The notes: a model not told the origin generated them from the sequence alone. DNA of 64,000 nt from Nocardioides immobilis (GCF_003515065.1 NZ_QXGH01000016.1:153183-217182), one strand, 5' to 3'; shown: positions 6,690 through 15,926, counted from the stretch's first letter. Translations and numbers: made by a program.

Positions 6690-9600
6690 ATGACCCCACG
6701 CCCGGAGCTGCCGTCCGGCCGGATCCGTCTCGAGGAGCCGCCGCGACTGCCGACTGCCGAGGGGGCCGGAGGCGTGGCGGCGAGCGCCATCCCGATGCTC
6801 GGGAGCCTCGGGTCGGTCGTGCTGGTCGCCTCCCTCGGAGGCGGCAGCTCGGAGGTGCGGGTGGTCGCCGCCGGGCTGTTCCTGGTGACGACCGTCGCCT
6901 ACCTCGGCTTCCAGCTCGACCGGCAGCGCGGACAGCGCCGGCGCCAGCTGACGGGCGCGCGGCGCGCCTACCTCCGGCACCTGGCGGGCGTGCGGGCCGC
7001 CGTACGGGAAGCCGCGGCGACGCAGCGGCAGGCGCTCGGCTGGCTGCACCCCGAGCCCGCGGCCCTCCCGTCGGTCGCCGCCGACGGCACCCGGGTCTGG
7101 GAGCGCGGCCCGGAGGACCCCGCCTTCCTCCACGTGAGGTACGGCGTCTGCGCCCAGTCGCTCTCCGTCGAGCTCGCGGCTCCCGCCGACCTGGACGCGG
7201 ACGACGCCGACCCCGCCGCCGTGTCCGCCGTACGCCGGCTGCTGGACACCCACCCGGTGCAACCGGACCTGCCGGCCGCCGTCGACCTCCGCCGCTTCCA
7301 CCGGATCGCCCTGGCGGGAGGGCCGGGCGCCGGCCGTGCCCTGGCCCGCTCCCTCGTCTGCTCGGCCGCGACGTTCCACTCCCCCGAGCACCTGACGGTG
7401 GCCGTCCTCGCGACCGACGACACTCTCGAGGAGTGGGAGTGGGTCAAGTGGCTGCCGCACGCCCAGGCCGCGCAACGGTCCGACGCGGTCGGTCCGGTCC
7501 GGCTGATCGGCTCGGCGGCCACGGCCCTCACGGACCTGCTGCCGACGACGGGCCACGTGCTGCTGGTCGTCGACGGACCCGCCTCCGCGCACGGCGTGGT
7601 GCCCCCCGACGGCCGCCCGGGGGTCACGGTGGTCGAGGTGGGTGCGCCCGACGAGCCGCCGGCGGCGGGCGAGCTGCGGCTCGAGCTCCTACCCGGCGAG
7701 GACTCGGAGCCGGGCGTGCCCGTGCGCGCCGTACGACTCCGGGCGGAGCCGGTGACTGCCCACGCCGACCGGTGCGACCCCGCGACCGCCGAGGCGGTGG
7801 CGCGCCGCCTGTTGCCACGGCAGGCCGCCACCTCAGCGCCCGATGCGGCGCCGGCGACGCCTGCCGGCCTGCCCGAGCTGCTCGGGGTCGACGGGATGAC
7901 CGCCTTCGACCCCGGCTCGGGCTGGCGTCCGCGGCCGCCGAGGGACCGGCTCCGGGTGCCGGTCGGCACGGGCAGCGCCGGGGTCGTGCACCTCGACCTC
8001 AAGGAGTCGGCACAGGGCGGGATGGGTCCGCACGGGCTGGTCGTCGGCGCGACGGGCAGCGGGAAGTCGGAGTTCCTCCGCACCCTCGTGCTCGGCCTCG
8101 CGATGACCCACCCGCCCGACCAGCTCAACCTGGTGCTCGTCGACTTCAAGGGCGGGGCGACGTTCGCCGGGATGGCCGACCTGCCCCACGTGTCGGCAGT
8201 GATCACCAACCTCGCCGGCGAGCTCGCCCTCGTCGACCGGATGCACGACGCGCTCGCTGGCGAGATGGTGCGCCGGCAGGAGGCGCTCCGCAGCGCCGGC
8301 AACCTCTCATCGGTGCGCGACTACGAGCACGCGCGGACAGGTGGCGCCGACCTGCCGCCGGTGCCGTCCCTGCTGATCGTGGTCGACGAGTTCTCCGAGC
8401 TGCTCTCGACGAAGCCCGAGCTCACCGACCTGTTCGTCGCGATCGGCCGCCTCGGCCGATCGCTCGGCCTCCACCTGCTGCTCGCCTCGCAGCGGCTCGA
8501 GGAGGGCCGGCTCCGTGGCCTCGACGCCCACCTGTCCTACCGGGTCGGCCTGCGGACGTTCAGCGCGCAGGAGTCCCGCACCGTTCTCGGCGTGCCGGAC
8601 GCCCACGCGCTGCCCTCGGTGCCCGGCCTGGGCTACCTCAAGCCGGACCCGACGACCCTGACCCGGTTCCAGGCGGCGTACGTCTCCGGGCCCTCTGGGC
8701 AGCCGGCCGTACGACGACGCGGGGCCCGCCGGGCGCCCCTGGTGCTGCCGTTCGTGGCCCGCGAGGTGCGGGCGCCGGTGACGGCGGGGCCGGCCGCGGG
8801 GCGGGCAGCAGTTGAGCCACCCGCCAGCGACCAGGCCTCGGTCCTCGAGCTCGCCGTGGCCCGGATGCGGGGCCACGGCCCGCCTGCGCACCAGATCTGG
8901 CTGCCGCCTCTCGACCGGCCCGAGCCTCTCGGCCGACTCCTCCCGGCGGCCCGCGGCCCGCTGCGGGTCCCGGTCGGCACCCTCGACCGACCGCGCGAGC
9001 AACGCCGCGACCCGCTGGTGCTCGACCTCACCGGTGCCGGCGGACACGTCGCCGTCGTCGGTGGACCGCGGAGCGGCAAGAGCACCCTGCTGCGCACGAT
9101 CGTGGCGGCTGCAGCGCTGGCCGGCAGCCCGCGGGAGACGCAGTGGTACGTGCTCGACCTCGGTGGCGGCGGGTTCGGCGACCTCGCCGATCTCCCCCAC
9201 GTGTCCGGCGTCGCGGGCAGGGCCGACCGCGACGTCGTACGACGGGTCGTGGCGGAGGTGCAGGGCATCGCGGACCGCCGTGAGGCCGGTGACACCGCCG
9301 ACGGGCGCGGCGACGTCTTCCTCTGCGTCGACGGCTGGAGCGCGCTGCGCGCGGAGCACGACGACCTCGAGCCCGCGCTCCAGCAGCTGGCGCAGCGCGG
9401 GCTGGGCCTGGGCGTCCACCTGGTCGTGTCGAGCGCGCGGTGGTCGGACTTCAGGGCGGCTTTGCGCGACCAGCTCGGCACCCGCCTCGAGCTGCGGCTC
9501 GGCGACCCCGTCGACTCGGAGGTGGACCGCCGGACCGCGGCGACGGTGCCGACGGGCCGGCCGGGGCGGGGACTCGCGCCGGGCCCGCTGCACTTCCTGG

Positions 9601-10439
9601 CGGCGCTGCCGCCCCCACCCGAGCAGCTGATCGCGGCCGCGCGCGAAGCCTGGCCCGGCCTGGAGGCGCCGCCGGTGCGGCTGCTGCCAGCAACCGTCGG
9701 TCTCGCCGCCGTACGACGACAGGCCGGCCCCGACGCCCCCGGACTCCTGCTCGGGCTGGACGAGGCACAGCTGGCGCCGGTGGTGCTCGACACCGACGCC
9801 GAGCCGCACCTGCTGGTGTTCGGCGACGGGCGCTCGGGCAAGAGCGCGCTGCTGCGGACCTACCTGCACGAGGTCGCTCGCACCCGGACCGCCCGGCAGG
9901 CGCAGGTCGTGGTGGTCGACTACCGCCGGTCGCTGCTGGGCGAGGTTCCGGACGAGCGCCTGCTGCACTACCTGACCTCGGCCGACCAGGCCCGCCCGGC
10001 GCTGGACGAGCTGGCGTCGTACCTCCGCACCCGGCTCCCCGGCCCCGACGTCACGCCCGACCAGCTGCGGCGGCGGTCGTGGTGGACGGGCGCGGAGGTG
10101 TTCGTGGTCGTGGACGACTACGACCTGGTCGCGACGCCGCAGGGGTCGCCGGTTGCCACGCTGCAGCCGCTGCTCACGCAGGCGGGTGACGTCGGCCTCC
10201 ACCTCGTCGTCGCCCGGCGCAGCGGCGGCGCCGCCCGAGCGCTCTACGAGCCGGTGATCCAGACGCTGCGCGACCTCGCGATGCCGGGCGTGCTGCTCAG
10301 TGGCAACCGGGAGGAGGGTCCGCTCATCGGCACCGTGCGACCGGCCCCCTCCGTGCCGGGGCGCGGGCAGCTGGTCACGCGGGATCGCGGGAGAGAGGTG
10401 TTCCAGGTGGCGTGGTCACCCGACTCGGCGACGCGATGA
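6690..10439 (+). CDS. eccC: Type VII secretion ATPase EccC (EccCa-EccCb fusion)
   Basis: A 1249-residue FtsK/SpoIIIE-type motor. The N-terminal region has two membrane segments (about residues 30-85). Three ATPase modules follow with Walker A motifs GATGSGKS (about 453), GGPRSGKS (about 790) and GDGRSGKS (about 1045). Walker B-like stretches are LLIVVDEFSELL in the first and VFVVVDDYDLV in the third. In ESX systems EccC binds WXG100 substrates and powers export. It is divergent from the esx-eccD operon. Its last 65 bp overlap the convergent YibE/F-like gene. No eccE or mycP is visible in the window. Confidence 0.92.
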   Translation: MTPRPELPSGRIRLEEPPRLPTAEGAGGVAASAIPMLGSLGSVVLVASLGGGSSEVRVVAAGLFLVTTVAYLGFQLDRQRGQRRRQLTGARRAYLRHLAGVRAAVREAAATQRQALGWLHPEPAALPSVAADGTRVWERGPEDPAFLHVRYGVCAQSLSVELAAPADLDADDADPAAVSAVRRLLDTHPVQPDLPAAVDLRRFHRIALAGGPGAGRALARSLVCSAATFHSPEHLTVAVLATDDTLEEWEWVKWLPHAQAAQRSDAVGPVRLIGSAATALTDLLPTTGHVLLVVDGPASAHGVVPPDGRPGVTVVEVGAPDEPPAAGELRLELLPGEDSEPGVPVRAVRLRAEPVTAHADRCDPATAEAVARRLLPRQAATSAPDAAPATPAGLPELLGVDGMTAFDPGSGWRPRPPRDRLRVPVGTGSAGVVHLDLKESAQGGMGPHGLVVGATGSGKSEFLRTLVLGLAMTHPPDQLNLVLVDFKGGATFAGMADLPHVSAVITNLAGELALVDRMHDALAGEMVRRQEALRSAGNLSSVRDYEHARTGGADLPPVPSLLIVVDEFSELLSTKPELTDLFVAIGRLGRSLGLHLLLASQRLEEGRLRGLDAHLSYRVGLRTFSAQESRTVLGVPDAHALPSVPGLGYLKPDPTTLTRFQAAYVSGPSGQPAVRRRGARRAPLVLPFVAREVRAPVTAGPAAGRAAVEPPASDQASVLELAVARMRGHGPPAHQIWLPPLDRPEPLGRLLPAARGPLRVPVGTLDRPREQRRDPLVLDLTGAGGHVAVVGGPRSGKSTLLRTIVAAAALAGSPRETQWYVLDLGGGGFGDLADLPHVSGVAGRADRDVVRRVVAEVQGIADRREAGDTADGRGDVFLCVDGWSALRAEHDDLEPALQQLAQRGLGLGVHLVVSSARWSDFRAALRDQLGTRLELRLGDPVDSEVDRRTAATVPTGRPGRGLAPGPLHFLAALPPPPEQLIAAAREAWPGLEAPPVRLLPATVGLAAVRRQAGPDAPGLLLGLDEAQLAPVVLDTDAEPHLLVFGDGRSGKSALLRTYLHEVARTRTARQAQVVVVDYRRSLLGEVPDERLLHYLTSADQARPALDELASYLRTRLPGPDVTPDQLRRRSWWTGAEVFVVVDDYDLVATPQGSPVATLQPLLTQAGDVGLHLVVARRSGGAARALYEPVIQTLRDLAMPGVLLSGNREEGPLIGTVRPAPSVPGRGQLVTRDRGREVFQVAWSPDSATR

Positions 10440-11586
10440 GCACGCCGAGCGCGGTCGTCACGGGCACCGCGAGCACCAGGCCGATCGACGTCACCAGGGT
10501 GCGCACGATCTCCTCGGCGAGCTGCTCGGTCGACCGCAGGTCGACGATGGAGCGGTCGTAGATGCTCAGCAGCATCAGCACCAGGAGCGCGGTGCCGACG
10601 TACGCGAAGACGATCGTGTAGATCGTCGAGGCGATGTGGTCGCGCCCGATCCGCATCGCGCCGGCGTACACCTCCAGCCGCGAGGCGCCCGGGGACGCCG
10701 CGCGCAGCTCCCAGACCGCCGAGGCCTGCGTGATGGTCACGTCGTTGAGCACGCCGAGCCCGGCGATCACCAGCGCGCAGCCCAGCAGGGAGGGGAAGTC
10801 GAGCCCGTTGCCGTAGGCGCGCAGCAGGCCGCCCGCATCGTCGGAGATCCCGGTCAGCCGTGCGTCGGCGACGGCGACCACCCCGAGGACACCGGTGATC
10901 GCGACGCCGACCAGGGTCCCGGCCAGCGCGGTGCTCGTGCGCAGGGACAGCCCGTGCGTCATGTACAGCACCACGAACATGATCGCCGAGGCGCCGGTCA
11001 GCGCCACGCCGACGCCCGAGGAGCCCTCGAGCAGCGCGGGCAGCAGGAACCACCAGACCACCGCGGCTCCGAAGGTCAGCCCGACCAGCGCGAAGAGCCC
11101 GCGCCAGCGGGCGATCGCCAGCACCACCACGAGGAAGAGAAGCACCAGCCAGAGCAAGGTGCCGTCGCGATCGGTGGCGAAATAGGAGTACGTCGGCGCG
11201 CCCCCCTCGCCGGGCACCTTCTGCAGCTCCACCGGGTCACCCGGGCTGAGGCCGGCGGCGAAGACCTCCGGCGGCACCTGGACGTCGACCCGGCGGTCGT
11301 CGACCTCGACGGACACCAGGCCGCACCCCTCGGGAGGCGCCTCCTGCACGGGGCACGGCTCGCCCACCTCGCGGACCTCGCCGGTCGGGAACGTGACGCC
11401 CTCGGCGGCGAACTGCGCGGACTCGACGTCGGACGCGTCGCCCGACGGCCACCACACGACCAGCCCCACGACGGTGGCGACCGCAGCCAGCCCCAGGCCC
11501 ACCATTAGCGACGTCCGCGCCGGGCCGCCGACCTGCACCTGGTCGTCGATGTCCCCGGCCGCCCGGTGCGAGTGTCCGTGGCCCAT
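10375..11586 (-). CDS. YibE/F-like multi-pass membrane protein with His-rich N-terminus
   Basis: A 403-residue membrane protein with one N-terminal helix, an extracytoplasmic domain and about seven further helices, matching the YibE/F family (function unknown). The first residues MGHGHSHR form a possible metal-binding patch. The start lies 21 bp after the rpsN stop, so the gene is likely the last of the rpmB-rpmG-rpsN transcript and would share its Zur-type control. The 3' end overlaps eccC by 65 bp in convergent orientation. The metal role is an inference from context and the histidines. Confidence 0.75.
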   Translation of the reverse strand: MGHGHSHRAAGDIDDQVQVGGPARTSLMVGLGLAAVATVVGLVVWWPSGDASDVESAQFAAEGVTFPTGEVREVGEPCPVQEAPPEGCGLVSVEVDDRRVDVQVPPEVFAAGLSPGDPVELQKVPGEGGAPTYSYFATDRDGTLLWLVLLFLVVVLAIARWRGLFALVGLTFGAAVVWWFLLPALLEGSSGVGVALTGASAIMFVVLYMTHGLSLRTSTALAGTLVGVAITGVLGVVAVADARLTGISDDAGGLLRAYGNGLDFPSLLGCALVIAGLGVLNDVTITQASAVWELRAASPGASRLEVYAGAMRIGRDHIASTIYTIVFAYVGTALLVLMLLSIYDRSIVDLRSTEQLAEEIVRTLVTSIGLVLAVPVTTALGVLIASPSRVTTPPGTPLSRDPA

Positions 11587-11607
11587 GGCGGGTCAGCCTG
11601 CCATGTG

Positions 11608-11913
11608 TCACCAGCTGCTCTTGCGGACCCCCGGCAGCTCCCCCCGCAGTGCGTGCTCCCGGAACCGGATCCGGGACAGCCCGGCCTTCCGCAGGTAGCC
11701 CCGAGGACGACCGTCAACCTGGTCGCGGTTGCGCAAGCGCACCGGCGAGGAGTCACGCGGCAGCCGCGACAGCTCCCGTACGGCGTCCGCGAGCTCCTGC
11801 GAACCGGGCGCCGCGCGCCGGATCCGCTCCTTGAGCTCGGCCCGGCGCCCGGCGTACCTCTCGACGACGGCGCGGCGCTTGCGGTCGGCCGCGATCTTGC
11901 TCTGCTTAGCCAT
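11608..11913 (-). CDS. rpsN: 30S ribosomal protein S14, zinc-independent paralogue
   Basis: A 101-residue S14 of the long type, which has no CxxC zinc ribbon and contains no cysteine. Typical motifs are [13 protein letters not shown], the central [17 protein letters not shown] and the C-terminal [17 protein letters not shown]. Such C-minus paralogues replace the zinc-binding S14 when zinc is scarce. ATG 11913 overlaps the L33 stop by one base. Confidence 0.95.
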   Translation of the reverse strand: MAKQSKIAADRKRRAVVERYAGRRAELKERIRRAAPGSQELADAVRELSRLPRDSSPVRLRNRDQVDGRPRGYLRKAGLSRIRFREHALRGELPGVRKSSW

Positions 11914-12083
11914 CAGCGCTCCTCGCGGAACTCGACGTGGCGCCGGACGCGCGGGTCGTACTTGCGCAGGACCATCCGGTCGGGGTCGTTGCGGCGGTTC
12001 TTCCGGGTGACGTAGGTGAACCCGGTCCCGGCCGTGGAGCGGAGCTTCACGATCGGGCGGACGTCACTGCCCTTCTTCGCCAT
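11913..12083 (-). CDS. rpmG: 50S ribosomal protein L33, zinc-independent paralogue
   Basis: A 56-residue L33 ([19 protein letters not shown] start, [15 protein letters not shown] core) that lacks the four cysteines of the zinc-binding form. It overlaps the 3' end of rpmB by 20 bp and the start of rpsN by one base, so all three are translated from one message. Confidence 0.95.
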   Translation of the reverse strand: MAKKGSDVRPIVKLRSTAGTGFTYVTRKNRRNDPDRMVLRKYDPRVRRHVEFREER

Positions 12084-12318
12084 CAGAGCCGCTCCCTCGC
12101 CGGCGGAGGTCGGCAACCACTGCCTCGATCCCGCGTTGGTCGACGGTCTTGATCCCGCGCGCGCTCACCCGGAGGGTCACGTGCCGCCCGAGGCTGGGCA
12201 CCCAGTACCGCTTGCGTTGGACGTTGACGTCGAACCGACGCCTGGTCCGTCGATGGGAGTGGGAGACGTTGTTGCCGAACCCCGGTCCCGCTCCCGTGAC
12301 CTGACACCGCTGTGACAT
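12064..12318 (-). CDS. rpmB: 50S ribosomal protein L28, zinc-independent paralogue
   Basis: An 84-residue L28 starting [20 protein letters not shown]. Only one cysteine remains, so the zinc ribbon is absent. The ATG at 12318 has GAGGAAG upstream. It is first in its operon, and the Zur-like palindrome at 12342-12356 lies 23 bp before the start, a good position for repression. Confidence 0.93.
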   Translation of the reverse strand: MSQRCQVTGAGPGFGNNVSHSHRRTRRRFDVNVQRKRYWVPSLGRHVTLRVSARGIKTVDQRGIEAVVADLRRRGSGSDGEEGQ

Positions 12319-12341
12319 CGGGCTTCCTCTCTGACATAGTT

Positions 12342-12356
12342 TGAGAACGATTCTCA
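12342..12356. promoter_or_regulatory. Zur-type operator in divergent promoter
   Basis: TGAGAACGATTCTCA is a perfect 6-3-6 palindrome of the kind bound by Zur. It lies between rpmB (minus) and the COG0523-like gene (plus), both parts of a zinc-limitation gene set, so one site could repress both operons when zinc is plentiful. A Fur-family iron operator would look similar; gene content favours zinc. Confidence 0.8.
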
Positions 12357-12401
12357 TTCTAATCGGAAGGATTGAACCATGGCGAAGCGGGAGGACGGAC
12401 G

Positions 12402-13481
12402 ATGAGGGTGCCGGTCGTGCTGATCTCGGGGGTCGACCCGGACGCGATGGCGGCGACGATGGTCGGGCTGCAGTTCGACCTGCCCGGCGCGGTCGCCGTA
12501 CGCCACCACATCGACGTCGATCGCCAGGTGCTGACCCGGACGGTCAGCGACGTCACCGGCGTCGTCGAGCACCAGGAGACGGAGCTCGAGCACGCCTGCG
12601 TCAGCTGCGCCATCCGCGAGGACATCGTGCCGACGCTCGAGCGGCTGGCCCGGACCCGACGGTGGCACAGCATCGTTGCCCACCTGCCGGTCGGCGCCGA
12701 GGCGGCCCACCTGTGCAACGTGCTGACGTGGGACACCCGGCTGGCGCGGTTCCTGCGGGTGTCGGCCGTGGTCACCGCGGTCAGCGCCGCGCACCCGGTC
12801 CATGACCTCTTGGGCGATGACCTGCTCGCAGAGCGCGGGTGGCACTGCTCCCACGACGACCGCCGTGGCGTGGGCGAGGTCCTCGCGTCGATGATCGAGT
12901 ACGCCGACGCGGTCGTCGTCGACGGCGAAGCGGACGCCGTCGCTGCCGGCCTCGTGCAGGCGCTGGCCCGCCCCGACGTGCCGGTCGTCGTCGGGAGCGC
13001 CGGCCTCACCAGCGCCGATCTTCTTGGCCGGCTGCACCAGCACGCGCACACCGAGGAGTGGACGAGTCCCGTTCGGACCGACGCGCTCCCGGACGTCCGG
13101 GTCGAGGGGATCTGGCGGGTCGACCTCCAGTCGATCCAGCCGTTCCACCCCGAACGACTCCTGGAGTCGCTGGACGCGATCGGCGGCGGCCCCTTCCGGA
13201 CCCGTGGTTGCTTCTGGCTGCCCAGCCGACCCGGTCGGGCGCTGGAGTGGGACGGCGCCGGTGGCCAGCTCAGCATCGGCGACCACGCGCCCTGGGGCCG
13301 CCGCGCACCGTTCACCCGGATCGTCGTCACCGGCGTGGGCGCCGCACCCGCGAGCCTTCGCCCGGCCTTCGCCGAGATGCTGGTGCGACCCGGCGAGGAC
13401 GGCAGTCGCGAGGCACCCGGGTGGCAGGTGACCGAGGACGGGTTCGAGCCATGGCTCGGCCCGATCCGGGAGGTGGCGTGA
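12402..13481 (+). CDS. COG0523/CobW-like protein with degenerate nucleotide-binding motifs
   Basis: A 359-residue homologue of the COG0523 metal GTPase family (ZagA/YciC-like), recognisable from its overall pattern and zinc-cluster position. The expected P-loop GxxGAGKT is replaced by [14 protein letters not shown], and the family metal motif CxCC reads CVSC at about residue 63. GTP hydrolysis by the usual mechanism therefore seems unlikely. ATG 12402 follows GGGAGGA; the in-frame TTG at 12372 is an alternative. The stop overlaps the rpmF start, so it is coupled to L32 and L36. A scaffold or metal-sensing role is possible. Confidence 0.75.
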   Translation: MRVPVVLISGVDPDAMAATMVGLQFDLPGAVAVRHHIDVDRQVLTRTVSDVTGVVEHQETELEHACVSCAIREDIVPTLERLARTRRWHSIVAHLPVGAEAAHLCNVLTWDTRLARFLRVSAVVTAVSAAHPVHDLLGDDLLAERGWHCSHDDRRGVGEVLASMIEYADAVVVDGEADAVAAGLVQALARPDVPVVVGSAGLTSADLLGRLHQHAHTEEWTSPVRTDALPDVRVEGIWRVDLQSIQPFHPERLLESLDAIGGGPFRTRGCFWLPSRPGRALEWDGAGGQLSIGDHAPWGRRAPFTRIVVTGVGAAPASLRPAFAEMLVRPGEDGSREAPGWQVTEDGFEPWLGPIREVA

Positions 13482-13669
13482 TGGCGGTACCGAAGCGCCG
13501 TACCTCGCGGAGCAACACCCGCCACCGACGGGCCCAGTGGAAGGCCACGGCTCCCGACCTGGTGCCGGTGACCACCGAGGGCGTCCGGCACCGGGTGCCC
13601 CGCCGACTCGTGGCGGCCATCCTGGCCGGCCAGGTCGACCCGGCGACCGGTCGACCGGCGAAGCCCTGA
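13481..13669 (+). CDS. rpmF: 50S ribosomal protein L32, zinc-independent paralogue
   Basis: A 62-residue L32 starting [20 protein letters not shown], with none of the four C-terminal cysteines of the zinc form. The start ATG shares its A with the stop of the COG0523-like gene. It is part of the rightward zinc-limitation operon. Confidence 0.93.
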   Translation: MAVPKRRTSRSNTRHRRAQWKATAPDLVPVTTEGVRHRVPRRLVAAILAGQVDPATGRPAKP

Positions 13670-13695
13670 CCATCACGGACGAGGAGGAGACGACG

Positions 13696-13818
13696 ATGAA
13701 GGTGCGCAACTCACTGCGCTCACTGAAGAACCAGCCGGGTGCGCAGGTGGTCCGCCGGCGCGGGCGGACCTACGTGATCAACAAGCAGAACCCACGGATG
13801 AAGGCCCGGCAGGGCTGA
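13696..13818 (+). CDS. rpmJ: 50S ribosomal protein L36, zinc-independent paralogue
   Basis: A 40-residue L36 ([19 protein letters not shown] start) without the C-C-C-H zinc site of the primary L36. It is preceded by GAGGAGGAG. It is the last gene before the hairpin at 13827-13861. Confidence 0.93.
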   Translation: MKVRNSLRSLKNQPGAQVVRRRGRTYVINKQNPRMKARQG

Positions 13819-13826
13819 ACCCGCTG

Positions 13827-13861
13827 CGCCGTGGCGCCCTGATCGGGAGGGCGCCACGGCG
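13827..13861 (+). terminator. Hairpin terminator after rpmJ
   Basis: CGCCGTGGCGCCCT (13827-13840) pairs perfectly with AGGGCGCCACGGCG (13848-13861), with a 7-nt loop. It starts 8 bp after the rpmJ stop and ends 8 bp before the 3' end of the minus-strand frameshifted gene, so it may serve both strands. Confidence 0.8.
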
Positions 13862-13869
13862 TCCGGACG

Positions 13870-14153
13870 TCACGCGGGGCAGAGCTCGACGAGATACCTG
13901 GAGAGCGCCGGGTCCTCGCCGTCGACGTGGTCCTCGAGGGCCTCGACCGCCGATCGGTCGAGGCTGAGCCCGAGCGAGCTGTAGATGCCCTCGAGCACGG
14001 TGTCTCGGTCTCGGTCGTTGTGGCGGACGGTGTCGGCGGTGCGGCGACCTCGTCCTCGCCGCGCGGCGGGTAGAGGAAGACCGCCGCCAGGACCAGGGCC
14101 ATCGCGACGAGCAGAAGCTGAGTCTGCCGATCGGACCGGTGTCCGACGCTCAC
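13870..14153 (-). pseudogene. Small anchored/exported protein split by a frameshift
   Basis: GTG 14153 opens a frame with a membrane segment (QLLLVAMALVLAAVFLY) that overlaps the YcgQ-like stop by two bases (GTGA), as in a coupled operon. After a Thr/Glu-rich stretch the frame becomes low-complexity, while a different frame takes over with TVLEGIYSSLGLSLDRS and ends RYLVELCPA at TGA 13870-13872. Joined, they give a credible protein of about 93 residues. The switch falls in the repeated GACCGAGACCGAGAC at about 14005-14020, where an indel is easy. A sequencing error is an alternative. Product unknown. Confidence 0.6.
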
Positions 14154-14824
14154 TCGTAGGGCCGCTTCGGCTGGTCGACGTACGTCACCTCATCCGCAGC
14201 AATCACCGGCGTGCCACCGGCATCGGTGCCGGTGCCCTCCACCCAGGTCCCGACCACGTCGACCCCCTGCTCCACCGGAGGCGCGTCGGCGCCCTGGACG
14301 CGGACCCGAAATGCCGCGGCGTCGGCCGCACAGCACGAGATGGCCAGGCGGGTCACGTACCACCCCCCGTCCTTGTCGGTGCTGACGAAGCCGGTGAGAC
14401 GCACCGTCACGCCGGCGAGGGTCGCGCCGTCGTCGGTCGCTGCGCGCGCGAGGAAGTTCGCGACCGGGATCGCGTTCTCGCCGGTCTCGTCGAGCTCCAC
14501 CCGGATCGGCTCGGAGTAGCGCCGGGCGTCGGCGTCGTTCGCGCGCCGATCGGCGACGTAGGCACCCAACGCGGGCGGCTGGACGACGAAGGCGATCACG
14601 ACCGGCAGCAGCAGCAGCCACGCGACCGGCCCCGCCGGGTGGTCGTGATCGCTTACCGTGGTGACGGCAGCCGCGATGGCGAGCCCGAGCAGGAGCGCGC
14701 CGCTCACGACCAGAGGCCAGCGCATCCAGGCGTTGACGAAGTTGGCGTACTCGTCCGTGGCGCCCATCCGGAGAGACACGCCGCCGATAGCCGTGAGGAT
14801 GACGGCCCGGGCCGTGCGGTTCAC
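14150..14824 (-). CDS. YcgQ-like membrane protein (DUF1980/TIGR03943 type)
   Basis: A 224-residue protein with about two membrane helices before residue 100 and a soluble C-terminal domain containing GWYVTRLAISCCAADAAA. It is the usual partner of YraQ/YcgR-type permeases. GTG 14824 overlaps the permease stop (GTGA). Its own stop overlaps the next small gene. The function of the pair is not established; the zinc-limitation neighbourhood suggests metal homeostasis. Confidence 0.75.
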   Translation of the reverse strand: MNRTARAVILTAIGGVSLRMGATDEYANFVNAWMRWPLVVSGALLLGLAIAAAVTTVSDHDHPAGPVAWLLLLPVVIAFVVQPPALGAYVADRRANDADARRYSEPIRVELDETGENAIPVANFLARAATDDGATLAGVTVRLTGFVSTDKDGGWYVTRLAISCCAADAAAFRVRVQGADAPPVEQGVDVVGTWVEGTGTDAGGTPVIAADEVTYVDQPKRPYE

Positions 14825-15822
14825 AGGATCACCCATCCGACGAGGCTGGCGACGCACGCGGCGACCACCAGGACGAGGGGCACGAACTGCTGGGTGAACT
14901 GGCGGCCGAACTGACCCATCTCCATCGCTGCGAGCTTGATGTCCATCGCGGGTCCGACCACCCGGAACACGAGCTTCGCGGTGTCGGAGAACGCGGTCAG
15001 GCTCGCGGCGACGAACGCGTCGGCCTCGGAGCAGAGCGCGATCACGAACGCGAAGGCCGTCAGCGCAACGACGGCGAGGACCGGTTGGCCGGCCACGGCC
15101 TCGACGATCCGGACCGGGAGCAGCACGTTGATCGCGGCAGCGACGATGGCGCCCAGCACGAGGAACGCGGCTGCGGGCAGGAAGTCGTGCCACGCCGCTG
15201 CGACGAAGCGCCGCCACGGCGTCGCACCCTCGTGGTGGCCCAGACGGTCTCGGATGTCGGGGAGGCGCAGCGCCGGGAACCGCGCCGCCGCCACCACGTA
15301 GATCCAGCCGATCACCATCGCCGTCAGCAGGGACGCGAGGAACCGCGCGCCGACCATGTCGACGCGGCCGGAGAAGGCGACCGCGGTGGACACCAGGACG
15401 GCAGGGTTGATGGCGGGCGCGGCGAGCATGAAGGTCAGCGCGACCGACGCGGGCAGGCCGCGGCGGGTCAGGCTGTTGGCGACGGGCACGACGGCGCACT
15501 CGCACGTCGGGAGCGCGATGCCGGCGATGCCGGCGACCGGTACGGCGAGCGCCGGCCGCCGGGGAAGCACGCGCGACACGAACCTCTCCGTCAGCAGCGC
15601 CGAGATCACGCCGGACAGGACCACTCCCAGCACCAGGAACGGGATCGACTGAACGACGATCGCCAGGAAGACCGTCGCCCACGTCTGGAAGACGGCGGCA
15701 TCCAGCACCGGGGCCAGGACCCCCTGGAGCGGGTAGGCCGCGAGGAGCAGGCCGAGCATGATCCAGGGCTGCCAGCCGATGCCTTGATCGCGGCGCGCCT
15801 CGGTCGTCGTCTCCATGGTCAC
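14821..15822 (-). CDS. YraQ/YcgR-type permease (DUF318/ArsP-like family)
   Basis: A 333-residue membrane protein with about eight to ten helices in two halves. It carries the family signatures ALPTCECAVVPVANSLTRRG and ALCSEADAFVAASL, with conserved cysteines in the membrane. Related proteins export arsenicals or are predicted metal permeases. The GTG 15822 start has GAGGAGG 5 bp upstream; ATG 15816 is an alternative. It lies 104 bp downstream of the HU-like gene and is coupled to the YcgQ-like gene. Confidence 0.8.
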   Translation of the reverse strand: MTMETTTEARRDQGIGWQPWIMLGLLLAAYPLQGVLAPVLDAAVFQTWATVFLAIVVQSIPFLVLGVVLSGVISALLTERFVSRVLPRRPALAVPVAGIAGIALPTCECAVVPVANSLTRRGLPASVALTFMLAAPAINPAVLVSTAVAFSGRVDMVGARFLASLLTAMVIGWIYVVAAARFPALRLPDIRDRLGHHEGATPWRRFVAAAWHDFLPAAAFLVLGAIVAAAINVLLPVRIVEAVAGQPVLAVVALTAFAFVIALCSEADAFVAASLTAFSDTAKLVFRVVGPAMDIKLAAMEMGQFGRQFTQQFVPLVLVVAACVASLVGWVIL

Positions 15823-15926
15823 GTTGCCCTCCTCGGCGCTCGTCGGCGGCTCAGCGTCGCACCCCAGGGCCGGATGATCGACCGGGTCGGCCCTTCATCC
15901 CCAGCCGGGGTGAGGGAGGCCGTCGA

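Noticed and set aside
12342..12356. Fur-type iron box
   Set aside because: The palindrome could suit Fur, but all flanking genes are zinc-independent ribosomal paralogues and a COG0523-like protein, which favours Zur.
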